Shown: positions 18,338-27,292 of the stretch, in pieces
How the letters are laid out: each line of letters opens with the position of its first letter
Position numbering within the stretch: position 1 is the first letter of the stretch
NCBI RefSeq assembly: GCF_013178945.1
Contig: NZ_JABFDM010000014.1
Span: 99,823 to 163,822 of the forward strand
Direction: 5' to 3'
Source: Bradyrhizobium aeschynomenes
Lineage (GTDB): Bacteria; Pseudomonadota; Alphaproteobacteria; Rhizobiales; Xanthobacteraceae
DNA length: 64,000 nt
Translations under genes and position numbers: made by a program
The notes under the pieces: model-generated
Database searches by the model: none
The model's input: only the letters and a program-made list of their open reading frames with translations
Told to the model about the DNA's origin: nothing

Positions 18338-19945
18338 GTGCTCAAGGAAACGTCCGACTACAATCAGCTCTATCGCGACTTCCGTTGGGACATCCCGGCG
18401 CAATTCAACATCGCCGGCGCGACCTGCGATCGCCACGCCGACGGCTCGGGCCGCCTGGCGCTGATCGTCGTCGAGGAGGATGGCGCCGCCCGCCGTGTGT
18501 CGTTCGACGAGCTGCGCGACTATTCCTGCCGGTTCGCCAATGTGCTGAAGGCCGACGGCCTCGCGCAGGGCGACCGCGTCGCGGTGTTCCTGTCGCAATC
18601 CCTGGAACTCCCGATCGTCCATCTCGCCGCCTTCCGCGCCGGGCTGGTCTCCGTGCCGCTGTTCACGCTGTTCGGCGAGGACGCGCTGCAATTCCGCTTG
18701 CAGAACTCCGGCGCCAAGGTCGTGGTCACCGACGCCGTGGGCCTCGCGAAGCTCGCGCGCATTCGGGACCGGCTGCCGGAGTTGAAGACGATCTATGTCA
18801 CCGATGGCGGTGGAACCGGCGGGCGGCCGTTCTGGCCGACGCTGGAGCGCGCCTCCGACCAATTCCCGACCGTGGCGACGTCGAGCGACGATCCCGCGAT
18901 CATCATCTATACCTCGGGCACGACCGGAAACCCCAAGGGGGCGCTGCACGCCCATCGCGTGCTGCTCGGGCACTTACCGAATGTCGAGATGGTGCACGGC
19001 TTCCTGCCGAAGCCCGGCGACGTGATGTGGACGCCGGCGGACTGGGCCTGGATCGGCGGGCTGTTCGATGCGCTGTTTCCGGCCTGGTATCACGCCGTAC
19101 CCGTGGTGGGCTATCGCGCCAGGAAATTCGTGCCGCAGGCTGCGATGCAGCTGATGGCGGACTATCAGGTGCGCAACGTGTTTCTGCCGCCGACCGCGCT
19201 CAAGCTGATGCGGCAGGCGAACGTCAAGCACGACGGCGTCAAGCTGCGCAGCATCCTCACCGGCGGCGAGTCGCTCGGCGCCGAGCTGCTCGAATGGGTG
19301 CGTGCCACCTTCGGCATCGACGCGCACGAGATCTACGGCCAGACCGAATGCAATCTCGTCGTCGGCAACAACGCTAAGCTGTTCCCGATCCGCCCGGGCT
19401 CGATGGGCAAGGCGACGCCGGGCTTCGAGGTGCTGATCGTCAACGACAGCGGCGAGGAGCTGCCGCGCGGCGAGAGAGGCATCATCGGCGTGCGTCAGCC
19501 CAATCCCTGCACCATGATCGAATATTGGCGCAATCCCGAGGCGACGGCCAAGAAGTTCGCACGTGACGTGCTGCTCACCGGCGATCTCGGCACTCAGGAT
19601 GAGGATGGCTATTTCTGGTACGCGAGCCGCGAGGACGACGTCATCACCTCCGCCGGCTACCGCATCGGCCCGGCCGAGATCGAGGACACCCTGCTCAAGC
19701 ACCCCGCGGTGGCGCTCGCGGCCGTCGTCGGCATTCCCGATCCCGTGCGCACTGAAGCCGTGAAGGCGTGGATCGTGCTGCGGCCGGGCTTCGTTGCAAA
19801 TGACACGCTGTCGCGAGAGATCCAGGAGTTCGTCAAGGTGAAGCTCGCGGCCCATGAATATCCGCGCCATGTGGAGTTCACCGACAGCCTGCCGATGACC
19901 GCAACGGGCAAGGTGTTGCGGCGGGAGCTGCGGGCGCGGGGGTAG
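18338..19945 (+). CDS. AMP-dependent acyl-CoA synthetase
   Basis: A 535-residue member of the ANL superfamily (acetyl/medium-chain acyl-CoA synthetases). The AMP-binding motif YTSGTTGNPKGALHAH (about residues 190-205), the EIYGQTECN motif, the hinge GDLGTQDEDGYFWYASREDD and the C-terminal lysine in TATGKVLRREL are all present, so it should activate a carboxylic acid through an acyl-adenylate. The chain-length preference is not visible. The GTG start has a GGAG site at the edge of a family B repeat. Confidence 0.88.
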   Translation: MLKETSDYNQLYRDFRWDIPAQFNIAGATCDRHADGSGRLALIVVEEDGAARRVSFDELRDYSCRFANVLKADGLAQGDRVAVFLSQSLELPIVHLAAFRAGLVSVPLFTLFGEDALQFRLQNSGAKVVVTDAVGLAKLARIRDRLPELKTIYVTDGGGTGGRPFWPTLERASDQFPTVATSSDDPAIIIYTSGTTGNPKGALHAHRVLLGHLPNVEMVHGFLPKPGDVMWTPADWAWIGGLFDALFPAWYHAVPVVGYRARKFVPQAAMQLMADYQVRNVFLPPTALKLMRQANVKHDGVKLRSILTGGESLGAELLEWVRATFGIDAHEIYGQTECNLVVGNNAKLFPIRPGSMGKATPGFEVLIVNDSGEELPRGERGIIGVRQPNPCTMIEYWRNPEATAKKFARDVLLTGDLGTQDEDGYFWYASREDDVITSAGYRIGPAEIEDTLLKHPAVALAAVVGIPDPVRTEAVKAWIVLRPGFVANDTLSREIQEFVKVKLAAHEYPRHVEFTDSLPMTATGKVLRRELRARG

Positions 19946-20115
19946 GGGGTAATAATCTCCGCTTGAGTCTCGGCCATGACGGTGTGAAGGCAGGCGAGCG
20001 CACGGCGATCGTCAGGCGCAATCGCCTTCACGCCCCTGCCTACAAGTTGAAATTGAAATCCCCGGCCTCCCGCTGTTAGCATCCCCCCAACAAAGACAAT
20101 TTGGAGGGACCGCCG

Positions 20116-20892
20116 ATGACTGCATCCGTCTCGGGACGAACCGATCCCGTGGTGCGCCGCATCACCACGGCCGACATTGCCGAGGCCCTGACGCAGGGCT
20201 TGCGGGATTTCCAGGCGCAGCCGCTGTTTGGCCTTGCTTTCGGCCTGCTCTACGTGCTCGGCGGCATCAGCATCGTGCTGTGCGTGACCGCTTTCGGCAT
20301 GGTCTACCTCGCCTATCCGCTCGCCGCAGGTTTCGCGCTGATCGGCCCGTTCGTCGCGATCGGCCTCTACGAGGTCAGCCGCCGCCGCGAGCTGGGTCAG
20401 CCGATCTCCTATGGCGCCATTCTGCGCACGGTCACCTCGCGCGGCGAGATCGGCTGGATGGCGTTCGTCACCGTGTTTTTCTTCGTGCTCTGGATGTACC
20501 AGATCAGGCTACTGATTGCGCTCCTGCTCGGGCTCAACGCCTCCTTCTCCAGCATCAAGGAATTCATGACGGTGCTGTTGACCACCAATGAGGGCCTGCT
20601 GTTTCTCGCGATCGGCAATCTCGACGGCGCGGCGCTGTCGCTGGTGCTGTTCTCGCTGACGGTGGTGTCGTTTCCGCTGCTGCTCGACCGCGACGTCGAT
20701 TTCGTCACCGCGATGATCACCAGCGTGCGCGCGGTCGTGACCAGTCCAGGGCCGATGATCGGCTGGGCTGCGGTCATCACCGTGCTGCTGATCGTCTCGG
20801 CGCTGCCATACTTTCTCGGCCTGCTCGTGACCGTCCCGGTGCTCGGCCACGCGACATGGCATCTCTATCGCCGGATCGTTGCGCCGGCCTGA
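20116..20892 (+). CDS. DUF2189-family integral membrane protein
   Basis: A 258-residue membrane protein with about six hydrophobic segments. It has the DUF2189 layout: an N-terminal stretch RRITTADIAEALTQGLRDFQ, paired membrane segments, and the tail SALPYFLGLLVTVPVLGHATWHLYRR. Members occur in alphaproteobacteria and sometimes near cytochrome oxidase genes; no function is known. ATG 20116 with GGAGG 11 nt upstream is preferred to a TTG at 20101. Confidence 0.85.
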   Translation: MTASVSGRTDPVVRRITTADIAEALTQGLRDFQAQPLFGLAFGLLYVLGGISIVLCVTAFGMVYLAYPLAAGFALIGPFVAIGLYEVSRRRELGQPISYGAILRTVTSRGEIGWMAFVTVFFFVLWMYQIRLLIALLLGLNASFSSIKEFMTVLLTTNEGLLFLAIGNLDGAALSLVLFSLTVVSFPLLLDRDVDFVTAMITSVRAVVTSPGPMIGWAAVITVLLIVSALPYFLGLLVTVPVLGHATWHLYRRIVAPA

Positions 20893-21006
20893 CGGAAGAG
20901 CAGGCCGGGACGAAGGTTGCATGGCCGAGGGGCGCGCCGCCGCGTAGACTTGGTGCAAAGCGCGGCGGGCCGTCAGCTGTCCGACCAGTGCAATCACCGG
21001 GGAAGG

Positions 21007-21432
21007 ATGATGCCAGACAACATCGCCTTGTTCGCGACCATCATACTGCTGCTGCCGATGTTCTATCTGCTGCTGGCCGCGCCGGCTTTTCTGCTGGTGC
21101 GGCTCGACATCGTGCCGGTGACGCGGCTGCTGCGTGGCATGTTCGACTCCTACTTTGTGGCTTTGGCCATCGCCGGCGGCATCGGTATGCTCGCCGTGCT
21201 GGCCGACGGACGACCCGGTCTGGCGTTCGGCATCGGGCTGATTGCCGGCTTCGCGCTGCTATCGCGCCGCTGGTTCCTGGAACGGATGGATGCGCGCATC
21301 CGCGACCGCGATGCCGGAGACGCGAATGCCGTTCGCCGGCTGCGCTGGCTGCATTGGGGCGGCATGTTCAGCAACGCGGTCCAGGTCGGCGGCGTGCTGG
21401 CATGCATCCCGCAGATCGCTGCGGTGTCTTAG
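21007..21432 (+). CDS. small membrane protein of unknown function
   Basis: About 141 residues, with hydrophobic segments near residues 6-28 and 41-75, a charged loop (ERMDARIRDRDAGDANAVRR) and a weaker C-terminal hydrophobic segment. I do not recognise a family. The GGGGAAGG site directly before ATGATG supports the start at 21007 or 21010. It is convergent with the SRPBCC gene, 6 nt away. Confidence 0.65.
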   Translation: MMPDNIALFATIILLLPMFYLLLAAPAFLLVRLDIVPVTRLLRGMFDSYFVALAIAGGIGMLAVLADGRPGLAFGIGLIAGFALLSRRWFLERMDARIRDRDAGDANAVRRLRWLHWGGMFSNAVQVGGVLACIPQIAAVS

Positions 21433-21438
21433 GCTCGG

Positions 21439-21975
21439 CTAGCCGGGCAACGCGACGCCCAGCGCCTTCAAGGCCGCAAGCATGCGCGCCGGCGGCGACG
21501 TTTTCACGGCGAGTGGCTTCCCTGTTTCTAGCAGGCTCTTGAGGCTCGACAGGATCGTCGGCCAGCCTTGGCGCCCGCCGGATAGAATGTCGTCCGACAG
21601 CGGCCGCTCATGCGCTTCGGTCATCGTGAGACGGACGGCCTCGCCGGCTGCTTCGATCTCGTAGGTGACCAGCGTGCGGCCGAGCGCCTCCACGAGGCCG
21701 GGCCAGTTGACGTCCCAGGTGATGGTCAGCCGATGCGGCGGCTCGCAGACGATCACCTCGCCGCTGATGTGCTCGGACCCGTCGGGCGCGCGGACGATGA
21801 AGTCTCCGCCGGCGCGTAGGTCGGCCTCGACGGCGAAGCCGTAAAAATATCGCCGGCTGAATTCGGCCGAGGTCAGCGCCTCCCAGACCCTCTCCGGGCT
21901 GGCGGCGATGTAGATGGTGTAGACGGTCTCCGGCTTGAACTTGGAGATGTCGACCGCTTGGCTCGGCTCAGTCAT
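21439..21975 (-). CDS. SRPBCC/AHSA1-family protein
   Basis: A 178-residue protein with the AHSA1-like START fold: TVYTIYIAASPERVWEALTS, FYGFAVEADLRAGGDFIVR, TITWDVNWPGLVEALGRTLVTYEI. These proteins bind hydrophobic ligands in a deep pocket and are often paired with an ArsR regulator, as here: the start codon overlaps the stop of the upstream ArsR gene by 8 nt, so translation is coupled. Ligand unknown. Confidence 0.85.
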   Translation of the reverse strand: MTEPSQAVDISKFKPETVYTIYIAASPERVWEALTSAEFSRRYFYGFAVEADLRAGGDFIVRAPDGSEHISGEVIVCEPPHRLTITWDVNWPGLVEALGRTLVTYEIEAAGEAVRLTMTEAHERPLSDDILSGGRQGWPTILSSLKSLLETGKPLAVKTSPPARMLAALKALGVALPG

Positions 21976-22282
21976 CGCCTTCCTCCAATCGCTTCTTCAA
22001 TTCGCCGAGCGCTGTGAGCTTGGCGCGCTCGAATTTCCTGATCCAACGCTCGCCGATCTGGTGAATCGGCACCGGATTGAGAAAATGCAGCTTCTCGCGG
22101 CCGTGCCGGCGCGTCGTCACCAGGTTGGCCGTCTCCAGGATCGTCAGATGCTTGGTCACGGCCTGCCGCGTCATCGCGAGGCCGTCGCAGAGCTCGGTCA
22201 GGGTCTGGCCGTTCCGCGCATGCAGCCGGTCGAGCAACGCCCGCCGCGACGCATCCGCCAGCGCCTTGAAGACCTCGTCCAT
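21968..22282 (-). CDS. ArsR-family transcriptional regulator
   Basis: A 104-residue winged-helix protein: DEVFKALADASRRALLDRLH, LTELCDGLAMTRQAVTKHLT, TTRRHGREKLHFLNPVP. It has no metal-binding cysteine pair, so it belongs to the SRPBCC-linked ArsR group rather than the metal sensors. The ATG at 22282 is the natural domain start. A perfect 7-bp inverted repeat lies 12 bp upstream, probably its own operator. It forms an operon with the overlapping SRPBCC gene. Confidence 0.88.
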   Translation of the reverse strand: MDEVFKALADASRRALLDRLHARNGQTLTELCDGLAMTRQAVTKHLTILETANLVTTRRHGREKLHFLNPVPIHQIGERWIRKFERAKLTALGELKKRLEEGDD

Positions 22283-22293
22283 GGGGCGACGAT

Positions 22294-22313
22294 ATGCAAC
22301 TAAATGGTTGCAT
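22294..22313. promoter_or_regulatory. inverted repeat, likely ArsR operator
   Basis: ATGCAAC-TAAATG-GTTGCAT: 7-bp perfect arms and a 6-bp spacer, ending 11 bp before the ArsR start codon. The form and position fit an autoregulatory operator; repression of the divergent lysE-type gene (start 22411) is possible. Confidence 0.65.
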
Positions 22314-22410
22314 GTCAACTCCTGCGATGTCCGGCGCGATCGCCATACCGCGCTTCCATCGGCCGGCTTGTCATGCATTAGTCGTGACGTCACTCGCATC
22401 GAGGCGCCTC

Positions 22411-23031
22411 ATGTCCCTGCAAGTCTATCTCGCCTTCATCGCCGCCTGCATCGGCCTCGCGCTGCTGCCTGGCCCCGTCGTTACGCTCCTGATCGCCAAC
22501 GGGTTGCGCCATGGAACGCGCGCCGCGCTGATCAATATCGCCGGCGTCCAGACGGGGCTCGCGATTGCTATCGGCATCGTCGCGATGGGCCTGACGACGC
22601 TGATGGCCACGATGGGCTACTGGTTCGAATGGGTGCGCCTGATCGGTGCCGCCTATCTGGTGTGGCTCGGCATCCAGCTGATCCGCTCGCCGGTCGAAGG
22701 CATCGCCGAAGGCGAGGCGCCGCCTCCGCCGCCGCGCGGCGGCTTCTTCCTGCAGGGCCTGCTGGTGCTGCTGTCCAACCCGAAGGTGATGGTGTTCTTC
22801 GGCGCCTTCCTGCCGCAGTTCATGGACATGAGCCGGGATCACGTGCCGCAGGTCGCGTTGCTCGGCGTCACCTTCATGGTGGTCGCGGGCCTGACCGATG
22901 CGGTCTACGCACTGCTCGCCGGGCGCGCGCGAAAGCTGTTCTCGGCCAGGCGCACCCGCCTGGTGTCGCGAATCTCCGGCGGCTTCATGATCGGCGGCGG
23001 CGTCTGGTTGGCGCTGACGCGGGCGCGGTGA
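22411..23031 (+). CDS. LysE/RhtB-family amino acid exporter
   Basis: A 206-residue inner-membrane protein with about six membrane segments and the LysE-family N-terminal LALLPGPVVTLLIANGLRHG and the central GFFLQGLLVLLSNPKVMVFF. These proteins export amino acids or homoserine lactones. The ATG at 22411 starts just before the first membrane helix. It is divergent from the ArsR-SRPBCC pair, with no evidence of which solute it carries. Confidence 0.9.
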   Translation: MSLQVYLAFIAACIGLALLPGPVVTLLIANGLRHGTRAALINIAGVQTGLAIAIGIVAMGLTTLMATMGYWFEWVRLIGAAYLVWLGIQLIRSPVEGIAEGEAPPPPPRGGFFLQGLLVLLSNPKVMVFFGAFLPQFMDMSRDHVPQVALLGVTFMVVAGLTDAVYALLAGRARKLFSARRTRLVSRISGGFMIGGGVWLALTRAR

Positions 23032-23062
23032 GGCTCCACTCCACCAGCGGTGGATATGGCGC

Positions 23063-23647
23063 CTACTCGACGAGCCGTGGCCGCGGCCGAAACTCCAAGC
23101 CGGCGTAGACGTCGCGAAGCTCGAGCGTGACGTTCAGCTTCGACAACTGAATGACCGCCTCAATCCCCCTGAGCACGACGTCCGTCCAGGCGCCGTTTGC
23201 ACCGCGTGAGTAGAGATGGACGTTGGGGCTGTCGGTGTCGACGAACAGAATGTAGTCGAGACAGCGCAGGGACTGATACTCCGCGAGTTTCACCGTCACA
23301 TCGAAGCCGCCGGTGGTCGGCGATAGTACCTCGACCAGAAGAGCCGGTCGGTCGGCCACCAGCGAGTCCTCGTCGGGCTTGCCGCAATCCACACCGAGAT
23401 CGGGCATGCGCCGGGTCGAAGGCGACGTGATCACATAGGTATCGCCCGTGAAGGTCTGGCACGGACCGCCGCGAGTCTGCGCGTGCAGTGCCGCCGTCAG
23501 GTTGACGACGATCGCGTCGTGCCGCCGGCCGGCGCCGGCCATCATGACGACCTCGCCGTCGACGAGCTCATAGCGCTCGTCCTGCGCCGTCACCCAGGAG
23601 AAGAACTGTTCGGGCGTGACCGCCGCCGGATCGACCTTGATGTTCAT
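23063..23647 (-). CDS. Uma2-family (DUF820) putative endonuclease
   Basis: A 194-residue protein of the Uma2 family, which has a PD-(D/E)xK nuclease fold: EQFFSWVTAQDERYELVDGEVVMMAG at the N-terminus, then MPDLGVDCGK and ALLVEVLSPTT, the latter two carrying the expected Asp and Glu active-site residues. The biological role of this large family is not known; members often stand alone in genomes, as here. Confidence 0.85.
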   Translation of the reverse strand: MNIKVDPAAVTPEQFFSWVTAQDERYELVDGEVVMMAGAGRRHDAIVVNLTAALHAQTRGGPCQTFTGDTYVITSPSTRRMPDLGVDCGKPDEDSLVADRPALLVEVLSPTTGGFDVTVKLAEYQSLRCLDYILFVDTDSPNVHLYSRGANGAWTDVVLRGIEAVIQLSKLNVTLELRDVYAGLEFRPRPRLVE

Positions 23648-23744
23648 GCGAGAGCGCCTGTTCGGTCGAAGTATAGGCGAGCCCGTCGGCTGGCGGAAGC
23701 ACGGCTCGCCATCCGTCCGCCTTGCCGAACGCGCTGCTCGGGAC

Positions 23745-24581
23745 CTACAGGCCGATCGCGCCCTTCACCACCGGGGCGACGTCACCGCCGATCCAGATGC
23801 TGTCGCCGTCCTGCGCGACATGAACGCGGCCCGCGCGGCCGAGGACGGTGCCCTGAGCGGCGACATATTGCTCCGGAGCAATTCCGGCACCGATCAGCCA
23901 TTGCGCCAGACTTGCATTGAGGCTGCCCGTGACGGGGTCCTCGACGCCGCTCCAGGTGAAGGCGCGGACCTCGAACTGGGCGTCGTGTCCATCGCGCGCA
24001 GCGTCCCACGGCGCGACCACGCCGATCGGCTGCTGCGACAGGGCCGACATATTGAAACGGATGTTGAGCAGATCCTGGCGCGACTCCATCAGCACGCCGA
24101 TCCAGCCCGGGCCATTGTCGGCCCACTGCACGGCGCGCATCGCCTCTGGCTTGATGCCGAGCGCGGCCGCGATCTTGGCTGTGAGTTCGGCATCGACGGG
24201 GCCGGAGCGGCGCAGCGGCGGCGCTGCGAAAGCGAGGCGATCGCCGTCACGCTTGATGCGCACGAGGCCCGCGCCGCATTCCTGCACCACATGCTCGCCT
24301 TTCGGCCGGCCGCCGAGCGCCAGCCAGACGTGGGCCGAGCCGAGCGTCGGATGGCCCGCAAAAGGCAGCTCGCGCTGGGGCGTGAAGATGCGCACGCGGT
24401 AATCAGCGCCCGGATCCTGGGCACGCGACAGGAAGGTCGTCTCGGACAGGTTGGTCCAGTTGGCGATCGCTTGCATCGCCGCCTCGTCGAGGCCGTCGGC
24501 CTCGGCGATCACGGCAAGCGGGTTGCCCTTGAACGGGACCGCGGAGAACACGTCGACTTGTTGAAACGGAAGCGTCGGCAT
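23745..24581 (-). CDS. PhzF-family isomerase
   Basis: A 278-residue PhzF/YddE-type protein with the duplicated hotdog-like fold related to diaminopimelate epimerase: QQVDVFSAVPFKGNPLAVIA, the catalytic glutamate in WTNLSETTFL, IFTPQRELPFAGHPTLGSA, and GVEDPVTGSLNASLAQWL. The substrate cannot be told from sequence; no phenazine genes are near. It follows the DUF1127 gene by 24 nt, and the two may share a promoter facing the MocR regulator. Confidence 0.88.
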   Translation of the reverse strand: MPTLPFQQVDVFSAVPFKGNPLAVIAEADGLDEAAMQAIANWTNLSETTFLSRAQDPGADYRVRIFTPQRELPFAGHPTLGSAHVWLALGGRPKGEHVVQECGAGLVRIKRDGDRLAFAAPPLRRSGPVDAELTAKIAAALGIKPEAMRAVQWADNGPGWIGVLMESRQDLLNIRFNMSALSQQPIGVVAPWDAARDGHDAQFEVRAFTWSGVEDPVTGSLNASLAQWLIGAGIAPEQYVAAQGTVLGRAGRVHVAQDGDSIWIGGDVAPVVKGAIGL

Positions 24582-24605
24582 TGCGGTGTTCTCCTGGAGT
24601 CCTGC

Positions 24606-24809
24606 TCAGTCGCGCCAGAACGGCTTGTTGGCTTCCTCATGAACGACGGTCGGATCGAGCCCGCAGTCGCGCATCTGCTCGGAGTCGAGCAGCGCGAGCT
24701 CCGAACGCCAGAACAGACGCTGCAGCCACAGCTGGGGGACCTGGAGCAAATTGCTCTTTCCGTGGGCAACTTGCGGAGTTGCCCAACGCTGCGCCAGGGA
24801 ATATGCCAT
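24606..24809 (-). CDS. DUF1127-family small protein
   Basis: A 67-residue protein ending in the YjiS/DUF1127 motif, here SELALLDSEQMRDCGLDPTVV followed by a Lys/Trp/Arg tail. Short DUF1127 proteins in alphaproteobacteria affect phosphate and carbon use and RNA-related processes; the exact role of this one is unknown. It starts the leftward DUF1127-phzF unit and faces the MocR gene across 95 bp with a direct repeat. Confidence 0.8.
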   Translation of the reverse strand: MAYSLAQRWATPQVAHGKSNLLQVPQLWLQRLFWRSELALLDSEQMRDCGLDPTVVHEEANKPFWRD

Positions 24810-24865
24810 GAGTCACCTATTGGTCTTCGATTGCGTTGTTCGAAGAGCAATCGCGCAGTACATAT

Positions 24866-24899
24866 CTCGGTGCAATCGAAACATTGCTCTCGGTGCAAT
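24866..24899. promoter_or_regulatory. direct repeat, likely MocR operator
   Basis: CTCGGTGCAAT occurs twice, at 24866-24876 and 24889-24899, with 23 bp from start to start (about two helical turns). MocR/PdxR/GabR regulators bind direct repeats of this kind. The second copy also forms ATTGC...GCAAT with 24883-24887. It lies between the divergent DUF1127-phzF unit and the MocR gene. Confidence 0.7.
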
Positions 24900-24904
24900 A
24901 TAGC

Positions 24905-26245
24905 ATGAATGCTTCGTATACGACCCTGGTGGACGACATCGCCGAGGACATCGCGCAGGGCCGGCTGAAGGCCGGCGACCGGCTGCCGCCGCAGCGCCAG
25001 TTCGCCTATGAGCGGGGAATTGCCGCATCCACGGCAGCCCGCGTCTATGCCGAATTATTGCGCAGGGGTCTCGTGGTCGGCGAGGTCGGCCGTGGCACCT
25101 TCGTCGCCGGTGAGCCGGTGCCGGTGCCGTCCTCGTTGCGGCTCGAGCCGTTCGACGGCCGCATCGACCTCGAGTTCAATTTTCCGACGCTGCCCGATCA
25201 GGCGGCCATGATCGCGAAATCGATGGCGGTCTGGCAGCGGCCCGAGAAGCTCGCGCCGGTGCTGGCGCCGATCACGCAGCGCCGCCTGATCGAGGCCGGG
25301 CGCACCGCCGCGGCGTTCTTCGCCGGGGAGCGCTGGCGCCCGCGCGCGGAGAATTTCGTGTTCGCCGGCAGCGGCCGGCAATCGCTGGCGGCGGCGATCT
25401 CGGCGCTGGTGCCGGTCGGTGGCCGGCTCGGCGTCGAGGCCGTGACCTATCCGATGATCAAGGGCATCGCGGCGCGGCTCGGCGTCACCCTGGTGCCGCT
25501 GGCGATGGACGCCGAGGGCATCCGCCCGGACGCCATGACCAAGGCGCATCGCACCAGCGCGCTGAACGCGATCTACATTCAGCCGGTGATGCAGAACCCG
25601 CTCGGACTGACCATGAGCGAAGCGCGGCGGGAGGAGATCGTGCGGCTCGTGCGCAAGCACGATCTGATGATCATCGAGGATCTCGTCTACGGCTTCCTCA
25701 GCGATCAGGTCTCGCTGGCTGCGCAGGCCGAGGAGCGCGTCATCATCGTCGACAGCCTCGCCAAGCGCCTTGCGCCGGGCATTGCCGTCGGCTTCCTCTA
25801 TGTGCCCTCGCATCTGCGCGAGAAGTTCGCCGCAACCGTGCGCACCGGCGCGTGGTCGGTGACCTCGCTCGCGCTGGCGGCCGGCATGGGGCTGCTCGCC
25901 GACGGCACGGCGGCCGAGATTACCCGGCGCAAGCGCGCCGATGCCGTGGTGCGGCAGGCGATCGTCGCCGAATGTCTCGCGGGCCATCGCATCGACGCCG
26001 ATCCGCGCTCCTATCACGTCTGGCTGCATCTGCCGGAGGGCTGGCGCGCCGAGGCGCTGACGGCCGCGGCCGCGCGCGCGGGCATTGCGATCACGCCGGC
26101 GAGCGCCTTCGCAGTGGCGCACGGTCATTCACCCAATGCTGTCAGGCTCGCGCTCGGCCTTCCCAGCCACGACGACCTGCGCACGGCGCTGTGGCGGCTC
26201 GCCGGCCTGCTGTCGCACCACGACGCCTCGGACATGACGGAGTAG
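24905..26245 (+). CDS. MocR-family regulator (GntR HTH fused to aminotransferase-like domain)
   Basis: A 446-residue fusion of an N-terminal GntR-type winged helix (LVDDIAEDIAQGRLKAGDRL, then AYERGIAASTAARVYAELLR) and a class I aminotransferase-like domain that holds pyridoxal phosphate. The PLP lysine is visible in IVDSLAKRLAPGIAVGFL, and the cofactor aspartate in LMIIEDLVYGFL. MocR proteins sense PLP-linked amino compounds and usually activate a divergent gene; here that would be DUF1127-phzF. ATG 24905 is the domain start; the upstream frame to 24836 crosses the operator. Confidence 0.88.
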   Translation: MNASYTTLVDDIAEDIAQGRLKAGDRLPPQRQFAYERGIAASTAARVYAELLRRGLVVGEVGRGTFVAGEPVPVPSSLRLEPFDGRIDLEFNFPTLPDQAAMIAKSMAVWQRPEKLAPVLAPITQRRLIEAGRTAAAFFAGERWRPRAENFVFAGSGRQSLAAAISALVPVGGRLGVEAVTYPMIKGIAARLGVTLVPLAMDAEGIRPDAMTKAHRTSALNAIYIQPVMQNPLGLTMSEARREEIVRLVRKHDLMIIEDLVYGFLSDQVSLAAQAEERVIIVDSLAKRLAPGIAVGFLYVPSHLREKFAATVRTGAWSVTSLALAAGMGLLADGTAAEITRRKRADAVVRQAIVAECLAGHRIDADPRSYHVWLHLPEGWRAEALTAAAARAGIAITPASAFAVAHGHSPNAVRLALGLPSHDDLRTALWRLAGLLSHHDASDMTE

Positions 26246-26248
26246 GAG

Positions 26249-27052
26249 CTAGGCGAGACCCTTGCCGCGCAGCTCGCTTTCGATCTCGCCGAGGATGCGG
26301 ATCAGCCGCTCGGCCCAGACCTGTTGCCCCTCGGGCTCGGCGATCTCGTTCTGCCGGATCTCGATGCCCGAATTGATCAGGCCGCGGCTTTCGCCATGTA
26401 CGGGGATGGTGTAGTCGGTGTTGTCGCCCACCGCATAAGGCTGGTTGTCGCCGACGACGAGGTCCGGCTCTGCGCGCAGCGCCTTCAACAGCAGCGGCGG
26501 CAGCACCTTGTCGTGCTGATACAGCGTGCCGATGTGCCAGGGCCGGGCGATCCCCGCATACACAGGCGTGAAGCTGTGCAGCGAAACGAGGATGGTCGGA
26601 CGTCCCGCTTGCTTGCGCGCATCGAGCACCGCGGTGATGCGGTCGTGATAGGGAACGAAGATTGCGCGGCGCCGCAGCTCGGCGTCCTCGTGCGTCAGGC
26701 CCTCGTTGCCAGGAATCGTGGTCCGCTCGCTGATCATCGGAATCGCGTTCGGCGCCTGCGGCCAGCGGTTGCAGTCGATCACGAGGCGTGAATAGCGCTG
26801 CGCCAGCAGATGCGCATCGAGCGCGCGCGACACTTGCTCGGCGACGCCGGCAATGCCGATGTCCCAGGCGATGTGCCGCTCCAGCTCGCTCTCGTCGAGG
26901 CCGAGATCGCCGAGCGCGCGCGGCAGCAGCCGGCCGTAGTGGTCGCAGGTGAAGACCAGTGCCGAGGCGCCATCGGCGTTCTGCTCGTAGACCGGCGGAA
27001 CTTCGTCGGCTTGAAGGAGTCTTGCTGTATCGGTCGCGTCGGGAAGCTTCAT
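26249..27052 (-). CDS. N-formylglutamate amidohydrolase
   Basis: A 267-residue member of the FGase family: VYEQNADGASALVFTCDHYG with the metal-binding His, YSRLVIDCNRWPQAPNAIPM, LVSLHSFTPVYAG, and DNQPYAVGDNTDYTIPVHGE. Such enzymes release glutamate from N-formylglutamate in histidine breakdown; several paralogues act on unknown N-formyl amides, and no hut genes are near. It is convergent with the MocR gene, 3 nt apart, and divergent from the transglutaminase gene. The start at 27052 is the family start; the frame stays open much further upstream by chance. Confidence 0.88.
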   Translation of the reverse strand: MKLPDATDTARLLQADEVPPVYEQNADGASALVFTCDHYGRLLPRALGDLGLDESELERHIAWDIGIAGVAEQVSRALDAHLLAQRYSRLVIDCNRWPQAPNAIPMISERTTIPGNEGLTHEDAELRRRAIFVPYHDRITAVLDARKQAGRPTILVSLHSFTPVYAGIARPWHIGTLYQHDKVLPPLLLKALRAEPDLVVGDNQPYAVGDNTDYTIPVHGESRGLINSGIEIRQNEIAEPEGQQVWAERLIRILGEIESELRGKGLA

Positions 27053-27292
27053 GATCAATTGCTGCTCATTCAGGCGGCATGACGAACTGCAATTGAGCAG
27101 ATGTGAATCTGGATTGCATGGCCGAAAACCGCGATGATGATTCGATGACGATGCCGATCCTGAGAGGCGATCACAAGGCCTGAAATCGCCGGATCCGGCC
27201 GCTTCTGTGGGAAGCGCCGCATGGTGCCGGCGCGGCCGATCTGCTGAAACCGATGAACACGCCGCGAGGCAGACAGGCGCAAGAGGGAATCG

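Noticed and set aside
25055..26128. 357-codon frame antisense to the MocR gene
   Set aside because: No ribosome-binding site or domain; the MocR frame is complete and has all expected motifs.
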